A stretch of 64,000 bases of DNA from Anaerolineae bacterium (GCA_022843385.1 JALHNT010000012.1:62001-126000); one strand, 5' to 3'. Shown: positions 16,702 through 25,231, counted from the first letter of the stretch. The notes: a model not told the origin generated them from the letters alone. Made by a program: numbers and translations.

Positions 16702-18120
16702 TTAGCTGCGCGTGATGACTTCCGCACCGCCGAGATAAGGCCGCAGCACATCCGGGATGACTACGCTGCCATCAGCCTGCTGATAATTCTCCAGGATAGC
16801 GATGATGACGCGCGGCGTCGCCAGGCCGGACCCGTTGAGGGTATGGACGAACTGCGCCCGTTTGCCCTCTTTCGGACGATACTTCAGGTTGGCGCGGCGC
16901 GCCTGGAAGGCTTCGGTGTTGCTGCACGAGCTGACTTCCAGCCATTCCTTGCAGCCGGGTGACCACACTTCCAGATCATATTTCTTGGTGGCGCTGAAGC
17001 CCAGATCGCCAGTAACAATCTCTAATCTGCGGAACGGGAGTTTCAGGGCGCGACAGATGTCGGCAGCAGCCTCGGTCAGCGACTCCAGTTCGGCGTAGCT
17101 GGTCTCCGGCGTGGTGAACTTGTACATCTCGACTTTTTCAAACTGATGCACCCGCTTGATGCCGCGCACATCACGCCCGGCGCTGACCTTCTCGCGGCGG
17201 AAGCAGGGGGTATGCGCCACGTAATACAGCGGCAGTTGATCCTCTTCCAGAATCTCGTCGCGGTGCAGATTGGTCAGCGCGATCTCGGCAGTCGGCAACA
17301 TATAGACATCGGCATCCGCATCGAAGTAAACCACATCGCGGAATTTGGGGAACTGCCCCGCGCCGTACAACATAGCTTCCTGAACAAAGTACGGCACATA
17401 GAACTCGGTGAAGCCCTTCTGCCGCGACATATCGAGGAAGAAGCTGATGAGCGCCCGCTGCAACCGTGATCCCCAGCCGCGCAGCACATAGGCCCGCGAC
17501 CCGGCCAGCTTCACCCCGCGCTCGAAGTCAATGATGCCCAGCTCCGGACCCAGATCCCAGTGGGGTTTGGGGTCAAAGTCGAACTCGCGCAGCTCACCTT
17601 CCGGCTCCCAGGCGATGTTGGCCTCCTCGCTGTCGGCCACCGGTACGCTCTCGTGCGGCAGGTTGGGCAGCCAGAGCATGTGATTTTCCAGTTGAGCTTC
17701 GACCTGTTTAACCTGCTCATTGATGGTCTCGACGCGCTCGCCCATGCCCTTCAGCGCCGCCATCATCTGATCCATCGCCACGTTGGGATCAACTCCGGGA
17801 GCCATCACCACTTTCTCGACGCCTTCCATGATCTGGACGGCAGTGTTGTAGTCCTTGTTGTCGATAGCCTCTGCCACCCTGAGTGCCAGCATCCCTCGCA
17901 TCATCCCATCCAGCGTTTTGTCGCCGCGAATGCGCCCGACATTTTTGTTCAGTTTGTTGCGGGCGGCCTGCAGCGCCTCGCTCTCAGTCAGCAGCGTCCG
18001 CCGTTCCTTGTCCAGCTCCAGGATGGCGCTGATGCGTTCCATCGCAGCCGGATCATTCAGCTTCTTCAGTTGGTCTTTCACCCAATCCGGTTTCTCACGA
18101 ATCCAGTTGATGTCGAGCAT
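16702..18120 (-). CDS. serS: Seryl-tRNA synthetase with enlarged N-terminal arm
   Basis: 472 residues, compared with about 420-430 for most bacterial SerRS. The class II catalytic motifs are present: motif 2 CFRREKVSAGRDVRGIKRVH, the serine/ATP region VHQFEKVEMYKF and EVSSCSNTEAFQARR, and motif 3 NGSGLATPRVIIAILEN. The N-terminal coiled-coil arm (about residues 50-150) is roughly 45 residues longer than usual; the extra part includes KDYNTAVQIMEGVEKVV and VDPNVAMDQMMAALKGMG. That arm contacts the long variable arm of tRNA-Ser. It charges tRNA-Ser in the cytoplasm. No T-box leader was seen upstream. Confidence 0.96.
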   Translation of the reverse strand: MLDINWIREKPDWVKDQLKKLNDPAAMERISAILELDKERRTLLTESEALQAARNKLNKNVGRIRGDKTLDGMMRGMLALRVAEAIDNKDYNTAVQIMEGVEKVVMAPGVDPNVAMDQMMAALKGMGERVETINEQVKQVEAQLENHMLWLPNLPHESVPVADSEEANIAWEPEGELREFDFDPKPHWDLGPELGIIDFERGVKLAGSRAYVLRGWGSRLQRALISFFLDMSRQKGFTEFYVPYFVQEAMLYGAGQFPKFRDVVYFDADADVYMLPTAEIALTNLHRDEILEEDQLPLYYVAHTPCFRREKVSAGRDVRGIKRVHQFEKVEMYKFTTPETSYAELESLTEAAADICRALKLPFRRLEIVTGDLGFSATKKYDLEVWSPGCKEWLEVSSCSNTEAFQARRANLKYRPKEGKRAQFVHTLNGSGLATPRVIIAILENYQQADGSVVIPDVLRPYLGGAEVITRS

Positions 18121-18153
18121 GATCTATTCCTCCAATCAGACGGGTCTCCCCGT

Positions 18154-18294
18154 TCAGGTTAAATCTTCAGGTCGTTTAGGCATCGGACGGGTGAAATCCT
18201 GGCGCAGTCGCCGTGCTGCCAGCACAGCACCGATCAACATCATCAGGATGATGAGAGCGTCAAAGACTTCACGCGTGAAAAAGGATAAGCGCAT
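18154..18294 (-). CDS. Small single-span membrane protein
   Basis: 46 residues from an ATG at 18294 with GTGGAGCTGCT upstream as ribosome site. It has a short N-terminus (MRLSFFTREV), one membrane helix (FDALIILMMLIGAVLAARRL) and a basic tail (RRLRQDFTRPMPKRPEDLT). A longer in-frame extension up to 18495 runs through a terminator hairpin and is not credible. It is immediately upstream of serS, probably in the same transcript. Function unknown. Confidence 0.5.
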   Translation of the reverse strand: MRLSFFTREVFDALIILMMLIGAVLAARRLRQDFTRPMPKRPEDLT

Positions 18295-18451
18295 AGCAGC
18301 TCCACAAGTAGAAAATTGAAAGTGCTGGATTGAAGTTGCACGTTCCTGGTTCTTAGTTGAAAACAGATCGGGCGGAACAACAGCGATGACGGTCAGATTT
18401 GTGGATAGATAGGCCCTACCCTTATGCTCTGTCCACCCCGCTGACCCAATA

Positions 18452-18487
18452 AAAAACGCCTCTCCAGCCAACCTGGAGAGACGTTTT
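18452..18487 (-). terminator. Intrinsic terminator after the histidine kinase gene
   Basis: Minus-strand hairpin AACGTCTCTCCAG / CTGGAGAGGCGTT with a 5-base loop (GTTGG), followed by TTTTTTA. It begins about 30 bases after the stop codon at 18520 and is one of the clearest intrinsic terminators in the window. It separates the kinase from the small protein/serS unit. Confidence 0.9.
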
Positions 18488-18519
18488 GTGGACACTCGAT
18501 AGGCGGCGGACGAGAAAGT

Positions 18520-19689
18520 CTATTCGGAATCGCTAGAACTGGAAGCCGAGGCTGAATCGTCGCGCCACACAGACAACTTGAAGCTGAAGGTTGTGCCGAC
18601 GTTTTCTTCGCTTTCAAACCAGATTTTGCCGTTCATCGCCTCAACCTCATGCTTACAGAGATACAAACTCAGGCCGTAACCAAATTCGCCGATGATCTGC
18701 GGCTGACGTGCCCGCTGAAACAGGGCGAAGACACGCTCGAACTCTTTGGCACGAATGCCATAACCCTCATCGACCACATCAATCTGCACACTCTGGTTGC
18801 CGGGTGCAGCGTGAGCCATGATGATGATGGGTGTCCCGACCATGCTGTACATGATAGCATTGCGCAGCAGGTCGTGCAAGATAGCCGTCAGGCGCGACGG
18901 CGCGGCATAAACGTTCAGGTCTTTCGGAACAGTACAGGTGATGCGAGAACGATAATCCTGCTGCTCGCTTTCCGGGTCAATCAGGCTGATTTCGTCCAAC
19001 CCTTCCATGAAGTCTTCCATGAAGTCTTCCAGATTGACCTTGCGCCGTTCCGCCCGGATGACATCCTGGAGCTTGCCGGTGCGCACCAGTTCGAGGCGGT
19101 GGAACAGGTGCATCAGCCGTTCGAGCCGGTGCATCTGGGTGGTGATGAGGTTGACAAAACCGGAGATACGTCGGCTGACAGTTTCCACCGTGTCGTTGGG
19201 TTTGGGCTTGAGCGCCCCCTGAATCATCTTGGTGTTGCCGAAGGTGCTGCTGGCTGCCGTTTCCACCTCATCACGGAAGTGGGTCAGCAGTTCACTCAGA
19301 GCCGCCCAATCGGTCTGCTCGATGCTTACCATCGTATAGGTTTCGCCACCCTGCCCATGCACAATCGAGGCCCAGCAAGGAAGAAATTCGCCGGCGCGGT
19401 AAATCTGAAAGCGCACGGGACGGGCGGACTCGCGGGCTTTCTGACGAGCCGCATCCGCCGTTTCACCCACCGAGGCGCGGCTGTTGAACAGCGCCGAAGC
19501 CGCCGGCCAGCCGTTGGCGCGTATCAGTTTCAGATCAGCCCCAAGCAGTGTCCGTGCTGCCAGATTATCCATCACCAGCCGATCTTCTTTGTCAAAGATG
19601 AGGATGGCCTGGCCCATGCCGTCCAATACCGATTGATAGTTCAATTGTTGATCAAAGACCATGTGGCGTCCGCGCCCCTCTCGTGGCAT
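18520..19689 (-). CDS. PAS-domain sensor histidine kinase (soluble, divergent phospho-acceptor region)
   Basis: 389 residues with no membrane segment. A PAS-like domain (SVLDGMGQAILIFDKEDRL) occupies about residues 15-120, then helices resembling a DHp domain (HRLERLMHLFHRLELVRTGK), then a HATPase_c domain with N box LLRNAIMYS, G1 DEGYGI and G2 GEFGYGLSLYLCKHEVE. The usual H-box HELR(T/S)PL is not recognisable; THFRDEVETAA is the nearest candidate. The C-terminus is Ser-rich. A start at codon 10 (19662, MVFDQQL) is also possible. Divergent from dnaB; no response regulator adjoins it. Confidence 0.82.
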   Translation of the reverse strand: MPREGRGRHMVFDQQLNYQSVLDGMGQAILIFDKEDRLVMDNLAARTLLGADLKLIRANGWPAASALFNSRASVGETADAARQKARESARPVRFQIYRAGEFLPCWASIVHGQGGETYTMVSIEQTDWAALSELLTHFRDEVETAASSTFGNTKMIQGALKPKPNDTVETVSRRISGFVNLITTQMHRLERLMHLFHRLELVRTGKLQDVIRAERRKVNLEDFMEDFMEGLDEISLIDPESEQQDYRSRITCTVPKDLNVYAAPSRLTAILHDLLRNAIMYSMVGTPIIIMAHAAPGNQSVQIDVVDEGYGIRAKEFERVFALFQRARQPQIIGEFGYGLSLYLCKHEVEAMNGKIWFESEENVGTTFSFKLSVWRDDSASASSSSDSE

Positions 19690-19815
19690 TCACTCATCAC
19701 AATTGATTCTAGCGGTTTTTTGGTTTTGCGCTAAGGATTGGGCCTGGCACTCCTCACAGCCTGGATTGTTTAGTTTCTCTATCTATTCTTCATGCCCTGC
19801 CCAACTGATGTCGAG

Positions 19816-19821
19816 TATAAT
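19816..19821 (+). promoter_or_regulatory. -10 box of the dnaB promoter
   Basis: A perfect TATAAT lies 68 bases before the chosen dnaB start. No strong -35 is visible at the expected distance (TGCCCT at about 19793). Transcription from here would begin near 19828, after an alternative upstream ATG at 19820, which supports the 19889 start. Confidence 0.55.
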
Positions 19822-19838
19822 GGCGACTCTGTACAGCG

Positions 19839-19873
19839 AAACGGCGCGGCCTTCGGATGGGGTGCCGTTTTTT
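19839..19873 (+). terminator. Terminator-like hairpin in the dnaB leader (possible attenuator)
   Basis: Stem AAACGGC / GCCGTTT (plus a G-U and a C-G pair) encloses a loop containing a C(TTCG)G tetraloop motif and runs straight into six T residues (868-873). It sits between the TATAAT at 19816 and the dnaB ATG at 19889, so it can only act on the dnaB transcript. It looks like an intrinsic terminator positioned for attenuation. Confidence 0.6.
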
Positions 19874-19888
19874 CATCTAGCGGACGTG

Positions 19889-21250
19889 ATGACCGACTCG
19901 AGCAATAGCTGGGGCAATCTGCAAACCCCGTACAGTCAGGAAGCCGAAGAAGCGGTGCTGGGGGCGATCCTCATCAACCCGGTATCGTATTTTGGCGTCG
20001 CGGCTTTTCTGAAGGCCGACGACTTCTTCATCCTGCGTCACCGCTACATCTGGGAGTCGATGACCCGGCTGCACGAGCGCGGCGAGCCAATTGACCTGGT
20101 GACGTTGATCCAGGAATTGAAAGACCTCGGACATCTGCTCGAAATCGGCGGTCCGGCCTATCTGACCCAGTTGAGCAACAGCGCGCCGACTTCGCAGCAC
20201 GCCGAGGTCTATGGGCGTTATGTCGAAGCGATGGCGACGCGCCGCCGCCTGATGGCAACCGCCGACCAGATCAAGGCACTGGCGCTCGACCAGGAGATCA
20301 CCGTCGATCAGGTCATCGCTGATTCCGAGGCGCGGCTGTTCGATGTCACCGAGCGCAAGCTCAACAAAGAACTGATCCCGATGCACGATGCCGTCAATGA
20401 TTACTTTGACCGCATCGAGTATCTGATGAACAACAAGAACGTCACGCTCGGCGTGCCATCCGGTTTCAAAGACCTGGATAAGCTGCTCGGCGGCTTTCAG
20501 AAATCCGACCTGCTGATCTTCGCCGGACGGCCGGGGATGGGCAAAACCTCGTTTATGCTCTCGGCGGCGCTGAACATGGCGCGGTTGGGGGCGCGCATCG
20601 CTGTGTTCAGCATGGAAATGGGCGTCGAGCAGATTGTGCAGCGCTTGGTCTCGATGGAGTCAGCCATCAACACGCAGAACCTGCGCAGCGGTCAATTGAG
20701 CCAGCAGGAATGGGCGCGCTTCGTTCATGCTGCCGCCAACCTGAGCCGGCTGCCGATCTATATTGATGATAGCGCCGCCCTGAACCCGCTGGAACTCCGC
20801 ACCAAAGCGCTGCGGATGGCGCGGGAACACGGGCTGGATCTGATCGTGGTCGATTACCTGCAATTGATGAACGCCGGCGGCACCTACGAAAACAACCGGG
20901 TGCAGGAGATCAGTTACATCAGCCGCAGCGTCAAGGAACTGGCGCGTGAGTTGAATGTGCCGCTGCTCTCGGCTGCCCAGCTTTCCCGCGCGGTCGAACA
21001 GCGCCAGGACAAACGCCCGCAATTGAGCGATCTGAGGGAGTCGGGGTCGATAGAGCAGGATGCGGACGTCGTTATGTTTCTGTATCGGGATGAGGTGTAC
21101 AATGAGGCTACCGAGTTCCCGAATCAGGCCGAGATCATTGTCTCCAAACATCGTAACGGCCCAACCGGAACCATTTCGTTGTATTTCGAGAAGACCCTGA
21201 CCAAGTTTATGAACGCCGCCGAACGCAGCGTTGATCTCAGTCGTATCTGA
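19889..21250 (+). CDS. dnaB: Replicative DNA helicase DnaB
   Basis: 453 residues from the ATG at 19889 (MTDSSNSWGNLQTPYSQEAE), the normal DnaB length; a 76-codon upstream extension crosses the promoter and is rejected. The N-terminal helicase-interaction domain starts QEAEEAVLGAILINP. RecA-like motifs follow: Walker A GRPGMGKTSFML, motif H2 IVVDYLQLM, then LPLLSAAQLSRAVEQR and DLRESGSIEQDADVVMFLYR. It unwinds DNA ahead of the replisome as a hexamer. A DnaD-like protein and a helicase loader follow at once, giving a helicase-loading operon. Confidence 0.96.
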   Translation: MTDSSNSWGNLQTPYSQEAEEAVLGAILINPVSYFGVAAFLKADDFFILRHRYIWESMTRLHERGEPIDLVTLIQELKDLGHLLEIGGPAYLTQLSNSAPTSQHAEVYGRYVEAMATRRRLMATADQIKALALDQEITVDQVIADSEARLFDVTERKLNKELIPMHDAVNDYFDRIEYLMNNKNVTLGVPSGFKDLDKLLGGFQKSDLLIFAGRPGMGKTSFMLSAALNMARLGARIAVFSMEMGVEQIVQRLVSMESAINTQNLRSGQLSQQEWARFVHAAANLSRLPIYIDDSAALNPLELRTKALRMAREHGLDLIVVDYLQLMNAGGTYENNRVQEISYISRSVKELARELNVPLLSAAQLSRAVEQRQDKRPQLSDLRESGSIEQDADVVMFLYRDEVYNEATEFPNQAEIIVSKHRNGPTGTISLYFEKTLTKFMNAAERSVDLSRI

Positions 21251-21263
21251 AAGACCATCGTCC

Positions 21264-21977
21264 ATGAAGAAATTTTCCGGCTTCCCTGAAGGCAGCAAAC
21301 TCAGCCCGACCGCCTTCCCCGCCTTGTTCTTTAGCGATCTGCTGCCACTGATTGATGATCTGGCGGAACTCAAGTTGACCTTGTTCTGCTTCTGGGCCGT
21401 CAATCAAAAAGAAGGACGCTTCCGTTATCTGCGCCGCCTGGAGCTGAATTGCCCGGAACTGCATAGCAGCCTGCAAGCCATCAACCCGGAAACGGCGCCG
21501 GATGTGCTGCTGGAAGGGGCATTGAAGCGCGCCACCAAACGCGGCTCACTGCTGACAGTGGATGTGGCGTTCGAGGACAGCGTAGAAACCCTGTACTTCA
21601 TCAATACCTCGCTGGGGCGCAGCGCCATCGCCCAGATCAAGGCCGGCAAGTGGCAGCCCGGCCCGGCCACCCATCCGATTGAGTTTCTGCCGGAACGCCC
21701 CAACATCTATGCCCTGTTCGAGTCCAACATCGGCATGATTACGCCGATGATCCGCGACGCGCTGGTGGATGCCGAAAAAGAGTTTCCGGTGGGCTGGATC
21801 GAGGAAGCCATCCGCGAGGCAGCAGTGGCAAATAAACGAAGCTGGCGCTACATTGATGCCATTCTCAAACGTTGGGAACGCGAAGGACGCAGCCGTGAAA
21901 CGACGCCTGGACGAAATCCTGCGACAGATGGAAGCCAGTATATCTCCGGTCAATACGCCGACTTCATCAACCGATGA
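21264..21977 (+). CDS. DnaD-domain primosome-like protein
   Basis: 237 residues from the ATG at 21264. The N-terminal half is a winged-helix-like region with SFWAVNQKEGRFRYLRRLEL-type sequence. The C-terminal EEAIREAAVANKRSWRYIDA followed by ILKRWEREG is the DnaD/DnaB2 domain, with its Y-x3-IL-x2-W signature. DnaD proteins take part in origin remodelling and helicase loading in Firmicutes. It lies 13 bases after dnaB and overlaps the loader gene by about 80 bases, fitting one primosome operon. Confidence 0.85.
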   Translation: MKKFSGFPEGSKLSPTAFPALFFSDLLPLIDDLAELKLTLFCFWAVNQKEGRFRYLRRLELNCPELHSSLQAINPETAPDVLLEGALKRATKRGSLLTVDVAFEDSVETLYFINTSLGRSAIAQIKAGKWQPGPATHPIEFLPERPNIYALFESNIGMITPMIRDALVDAEKEFPVGWIEEAIREAAVANKRSWRYIDAILKRWEREGRSRETTPGRNPATDGSQYISGQYADFINR

Positions 21978-23262
21978 AAGCGTGTGCCGCCTGTGTGGTG
22001 GCGAACCCATCTGTCAGGGCTTAGGGGTTTTACGCGAGGATGTGCCGGTTGGTGACAAGCGCTTCGGCAAACTCTACCGCTGCCCGAATTTTCCGGTCGA
22101 GATCGACAGCGAGCGACAGGATCGGCTGCGACGGCTGAGTAACCTGGATGTCTACGCCGAAAAGACCTTCTACAATTTTCAGGTGGATGAACCCGGTCTG
22201 AAGCCGTCCGAGCGGCAATCGCTGGAACATGCCGTCTCGAATGCCTATCGATTCGCCGAACAACCGGATGGCTGGCTGATGCTGGAAGGCGGCTTTGGCT
22301 GCGGCAAAACGCATCTGGCGGCTGCCATCGGCAACGAACGCCTGCAGCGCGGCGATCTGGTGTTGTTCATCACGGTGCCGGACTTGCTCGATCATCTGCG
22401 CAGCGCCTACGCCCCCTCCTCAGACGCGACCTATGATGAAACCTTCGAGCGCATCCGCAACGCGCCGCTGCTCATCCTCGATGATCTGGGGGCGGAAAGT
22501 CCGAGTCAGTGGGCCAAAGAGAAACTGTTCCAGTTGTTCAACCATCGCTACAGCCATCGCTTGCCGACCATCATCACCACCAATGTCGATCTGGAGACGC
22601 TCGACCCGCGCATCCGCAGCCGACTGCTGGACAACAGCTTGATTACCCGCTGCAAGATCACCGCGCCCGATCATCGCACCTATGCCCGCAGCCAGCAGGA
22701 TCAGCTCTCCAGCCTGGCCTGGTACGGCGAGATGACCTTCGAATCGTTTGACCCGGTGCGCAAGCTGATGCCGGATGAGCGACAAAACCTGGAGCGCGCG
22801 CTGGAGATCGCGGTCACCTATGCCCGCCAGCCGCAGGGTTGGCTGGCGCTGATGGGGCCAAACGGCACCGGCAAAACGCATCTGGCAGCCGCTATTGCCC
22901 ATCACCGCCAGGCACAGGGCGATGATGTCACCTTCGTCACCGTGCCGGATCTGCTGGATTATCTGCGCGTGACCTTCAACCCCAGCGCACCGGTCACCTT
23001 TGACCAGCGCTTTCAGATGGTGCGCAATACCCCCTTTCTGGTGTTAGATGACCTCTCCACCGAAGGGTCAAGCTGGGCGCGGGAGAAGCTGTTCCAGATC
23101 CTTGATTATCGTTATGTGCAGCGCCGCCCAACCGTCATCACCACTTACAAGCGGGTAGATGACATTGACTCCCGTGTGCGCGCCCGGCTAATCGACAAGC
23201 GCCGCTGCATTATCTTCGCCATCACCGCGCCGGATTATCCATCGAGGTTGAACCGCAAGTAA
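21895..23262 (+). CDS. DnaC/DnaI-like helicase loader with two tandem AAA+ domains
   Basis: 455 residues from a GTG at 21895 (GAAGGA upstream); earlier ATGs inside the DnaD-like gene are possible. The N-terminus has CRLCGGEPIC and a later YRCPN, a zinc-binding layout as in DnaI. AAA domain 1 has Walker A GGFGCGKTHLAAA (about residue 131), Walker B LLILDDLGAES and RIRSRLLD. Domain 2, 190 residues on, has GPNGTGKTHLAAA, FLVLDDLSTEG and RVRARLID. Both copies carry the same PDLLD(H/Y)LR segment, so the second arose by internal duplication. Usual loaders have a single AAA domain in about 250-310 residues. Confidence 0.88.
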   Translation: MKRRLDEILRQMEASISPVNTPTSSTDESVCRLCGGEPICQGLGVLREDVPVGDKRFGKLYRCPNFPVEIDSERQDRLRRLSNLDVYAEKTFYNFQVDEPGLKPSERQSLEHAVSNAYRFAEQPDGWLMLEGGFGCGKTHLAAAIGNERLQRGDLVLFITVPDLLDHLRSAYAPSSDATYDETFERIRNAPLLILDDLGAESPSQWAKEKLFQLFNHRYSHRLPTIITTNVDLETLDPRIRSRLLDNSLITRCKITAPDHRTYARSQQDQLSSLAWYGEMTFESFDPVRKLMPDERQNLERALEIAVTYARQPQGWLALMGPNGTGKTHLAAAIAHHRQAQGDDVTFVTVPDLLDYLRVTFNPSAPVTFDQRFQMVRNTPFLVLDDLSTEGSSWAREKLFQILDYRYVQRRPTVITTYKRVDDIDSRVRARLIDKRRCIIFAITAPDYPSRLNRK

Positions 23263-23266
23263 AGCC

Positions 23267-24130
23267 ATGCATCTCTTCGCGCCATCCAGCCTGCATATCA
23301 CCCCCTATCAACGTCGCAACCTGTCCCTCATCCGTGACATGCTCTTTCACAGCCGCTGGTCGCATACCCATTTCGACTGGCACGAAGCCGATGGCTGGCT
23401 GGAAAGCGGCGAGAGCGTCACCAAGCTGCTCTGGCTGCGCGGACGGCTGGCGGGTGTGATGGGCTTGTCGAAGCCGTTGAATGGCGCGAGCTGGATTCGG
23501 CTGCTAGTCGTAGCGGAACGGCACGACCCGAACGAGGTGCTGCCATCGCTGTGGCTAGAGTTCGTGCCGGAGCTGCGGGCGCAGGGGGTGCATACCGTCG
23601 GGCTGCTCCTGTCGAATGAGTGGTTGCTGCCCTACGCCACCCAGCTTGGTTTTCAGTGTGAAGACGAAATCGTGACGCTGGCACGAGCAGGGTATCAACT
23701 ACCGGAAGCACCGGCGCAATTCCCGGTCATCCGGCTGGGTGAGATCCGTGATCTGGATGCCATGACACTGGTCGATCAGGCGGCCTTCGCCCCACCCTGG
23801 CAGATGTCGAAAGAGGAGATGCGTCAGGCGTATCGCATCGCCTCAAGCTGCACGGTGGCGCTGCACCAGGAGCAGGTGGTCGGCTTTCAGATTTCGACCC
23901 TGTTCTTCGACGGAGCTCATCTGGCGCGGCTGGCCGTTGCACCGCATATGCAGGGGATGCATATCGGTCAGGCGCTGCTGCACGATCTGCTGGAACGCTT
24001 CGCCCGGCGCGGCATTTATATGATGACGGTCAATACCCAGGCCAGCAACATCCGGGCGCGCGGACTTTACACACGTTACGATTTTCACCTCAACGGCTAC
24101 GATATTCCCTTCTGGTCGCTGCGTTTATGA
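23267..24130 (+). CDS. Tandem GNAT-fold N-acetyltransferase
   Basis: 287 residues, starting five bases after the loader gene. The C-terminal half is a clear GNAT domain: LARLAVAPHMQGMHIGQALL is the acetyl-CoA loop (the usual R/Q-x2-G-x-G/A is Q-G-M-H-I-G here), followed by RGIYMMTVNTQASNIRARGL and YTRYDFHL. The N-terminal half (LWLRGRLAGVMGLSKPLNGA to LPYATQLGFQ) looks like a second, degenerate GNAT fold. Target unknown; RimI-like protein acetylation is one possibility. Confidence 0.8.
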   Translation: MHLFAPSSLHITPYQRRNLSLIRDMLFHSRWSHTHFDWHEADGWLESGESVTKLLWLRGRLAGVMGLSKPLNGASWIRLLVVAERHDPNEVLPSLWLEFVPELRAQGVHTVGLLLSNEWLLPYATQLGFQCEDEIVTLARAGYQLPEAPAQFPVIRLGEIRDLDAMTLVDQAAFAPPWQMSKEEMRQAYRIASSCTVALHQEQVVGFQISTLFFDGAHLARLAVAPHMQGMHIGQALLHDLLERFARRGIYMMTVNTQASNIRARGLYTRYDFHLNGYDIPFWSLRL

Positions 24131-24187
24131 CGCCGCAAGTCTGCCCGTTCAGGATTAAGCGATGATGCGGAACAGGTTTAACTCAGC

Positions 24188-25183
24188 ATGACCATTATTT
24201 ATCATGACGAACATGGCACGCTCGATGCCCTGAATGGCAAAACGGTCGGCATCATCGGCTACGGCAGCCTGGGACGCCCCTTCGCGCTCAATCTGCGCGA
24301 CAACGGCGTCCAGTTGATGATCGGGGCGCGCACGGAACAGACAGCCCAGATCGCGCTGGAGGATGGCCTGAGCGTCCGCAGCGTGGCCGAGTGTGTCGCG
24401 GTGGCGGATGTGGTTGTTCTGATGCTGCCGGATGATGTCATGCCACAGGTCTACCTGGAGCAGGTTTCGCCGTATCTGCGACGCGGACAACTGCTGATCT
24501 TCGGCAGCGCCTACAATGTGACTTATCGCTTCATCGAGCCACCCCCGTTTGTCGATGTCGGGCTGATCGCGCCGCGCACGCTGGGACAGGGTGTACGGGA
24601 GCAGTTTCAGAATGGGCTGGGCTTCCAGAGTTTTGTCTCCATCGGGCAGGACGCCACCGGTCAGGCCTGGACGCTGCTGCTGGCGGTAGCGAAGGGTATG
24701 GGAGCGCTGCAAGGCGGGGCCATCGAGGTCTCGTTTGAGCAGGAAGCCGAACTCGACCTGTTTGTGCAGCAAACCGTGCTGCCGGTGCTGCATCATCTCT
24801 TGACCAGCGCCGCCGATCTGCTGCTGGCGCGGGGGTATCCGCCCGAAGCGGTCTTCACCGAATTGTATCTTTCCGGCGAGTTGAGCGGTTATTTGCAGCA
24901 GGTGGCGAGCAGCGGCTTATTGAATACCCTGCGCACCACCCCGCTGACCAACCAGTATGGCATGGCAAGCCGGCTGGAGCGCTTCAGCGATGTCAAGCTG
25001 GAGCGGCTGATGGAAGCGACGCTGAAGGAGATCCATTCCGGCGAATATGCTCGCGAGTGGGCCAGGGAAGGACAGGATGGCAACCGGCGGCTGAATGCCT
25101 TCTACCGGGCACAGGACAAGCTGGAGCGCTGGGAACTGGAACAGCAGACGCTCGATCTGTTGGGGCGCAGCGATGATATGTAA
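24188..25183 (+). CDS. Ketol-acid reductoisomerase homologue with substituted active-site residues
   Basis: 331 residues, collinear with class I IlvC (about 330-338). The NADP-binding motif GIIGYGSLGRPFALNL and the ETETDLF-like EAELDLF are present. Class I IlvC uses H107, K130, D190, E194, E226 and E230. By position here they are S107 (FGSAYN instead of AHGFN), R130 (IAPR instead of IAPK), D190, Q194 and a shifted acidic pair (E225, E231). Normal acetolactate isomeroreduction is therefore unlikely. It sits after primosome genes and away from any branched-chain amino acid genes. Probably a neofunctionalised reductase; true substrate unknown. Confidence 0.8.
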   Translation: MTIIYHDEHGTLDALNGKTVGIIGYGSLGRPFALNLRDNGVQLMIGARTEQTAQIALEDGLSVRSVAECVAVADVVVLMLPDDVMPQVYLEQVSPYLRRGQLLIFGSAYNVTYRFIEPPPFVDVGLIAPRTLGQGVREQFQNGLGFQSFVSIGQDATGQAWTLLLAVAKGMGALQGGAIEVSFEQEAELDLFVQQTVLPVLHHLLTSAADLLLARGYPPEAVFTELYLSGELSGYLQQVASSGLLNTLRTTPLTNQYGMASRLERFSDVKLERLMEATLKEIHSGEYAREWAREGQDGNRRLNAFYRAQDKLERWELEQQTLDLLGRSDDM

Positions 25184-25231
25184 TCCCGCAATATATTTTG
25201 TTTTCTAACCTTTCCTGACGCAATAAACTGT

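Noticed and set aside
18121..18500. T-box leader for serS
   Set aside because: No T-box consensus or specifier stem was seen; the only hairpin is the terminator of the upstream kinase gene.
24188..25183. Annotation as authentic ilvC
   Set aside because: Active-site positions 107, 130 and 194 are substituted and the context is not branched-chain amino acid synthesis, so the symbol is withheld.
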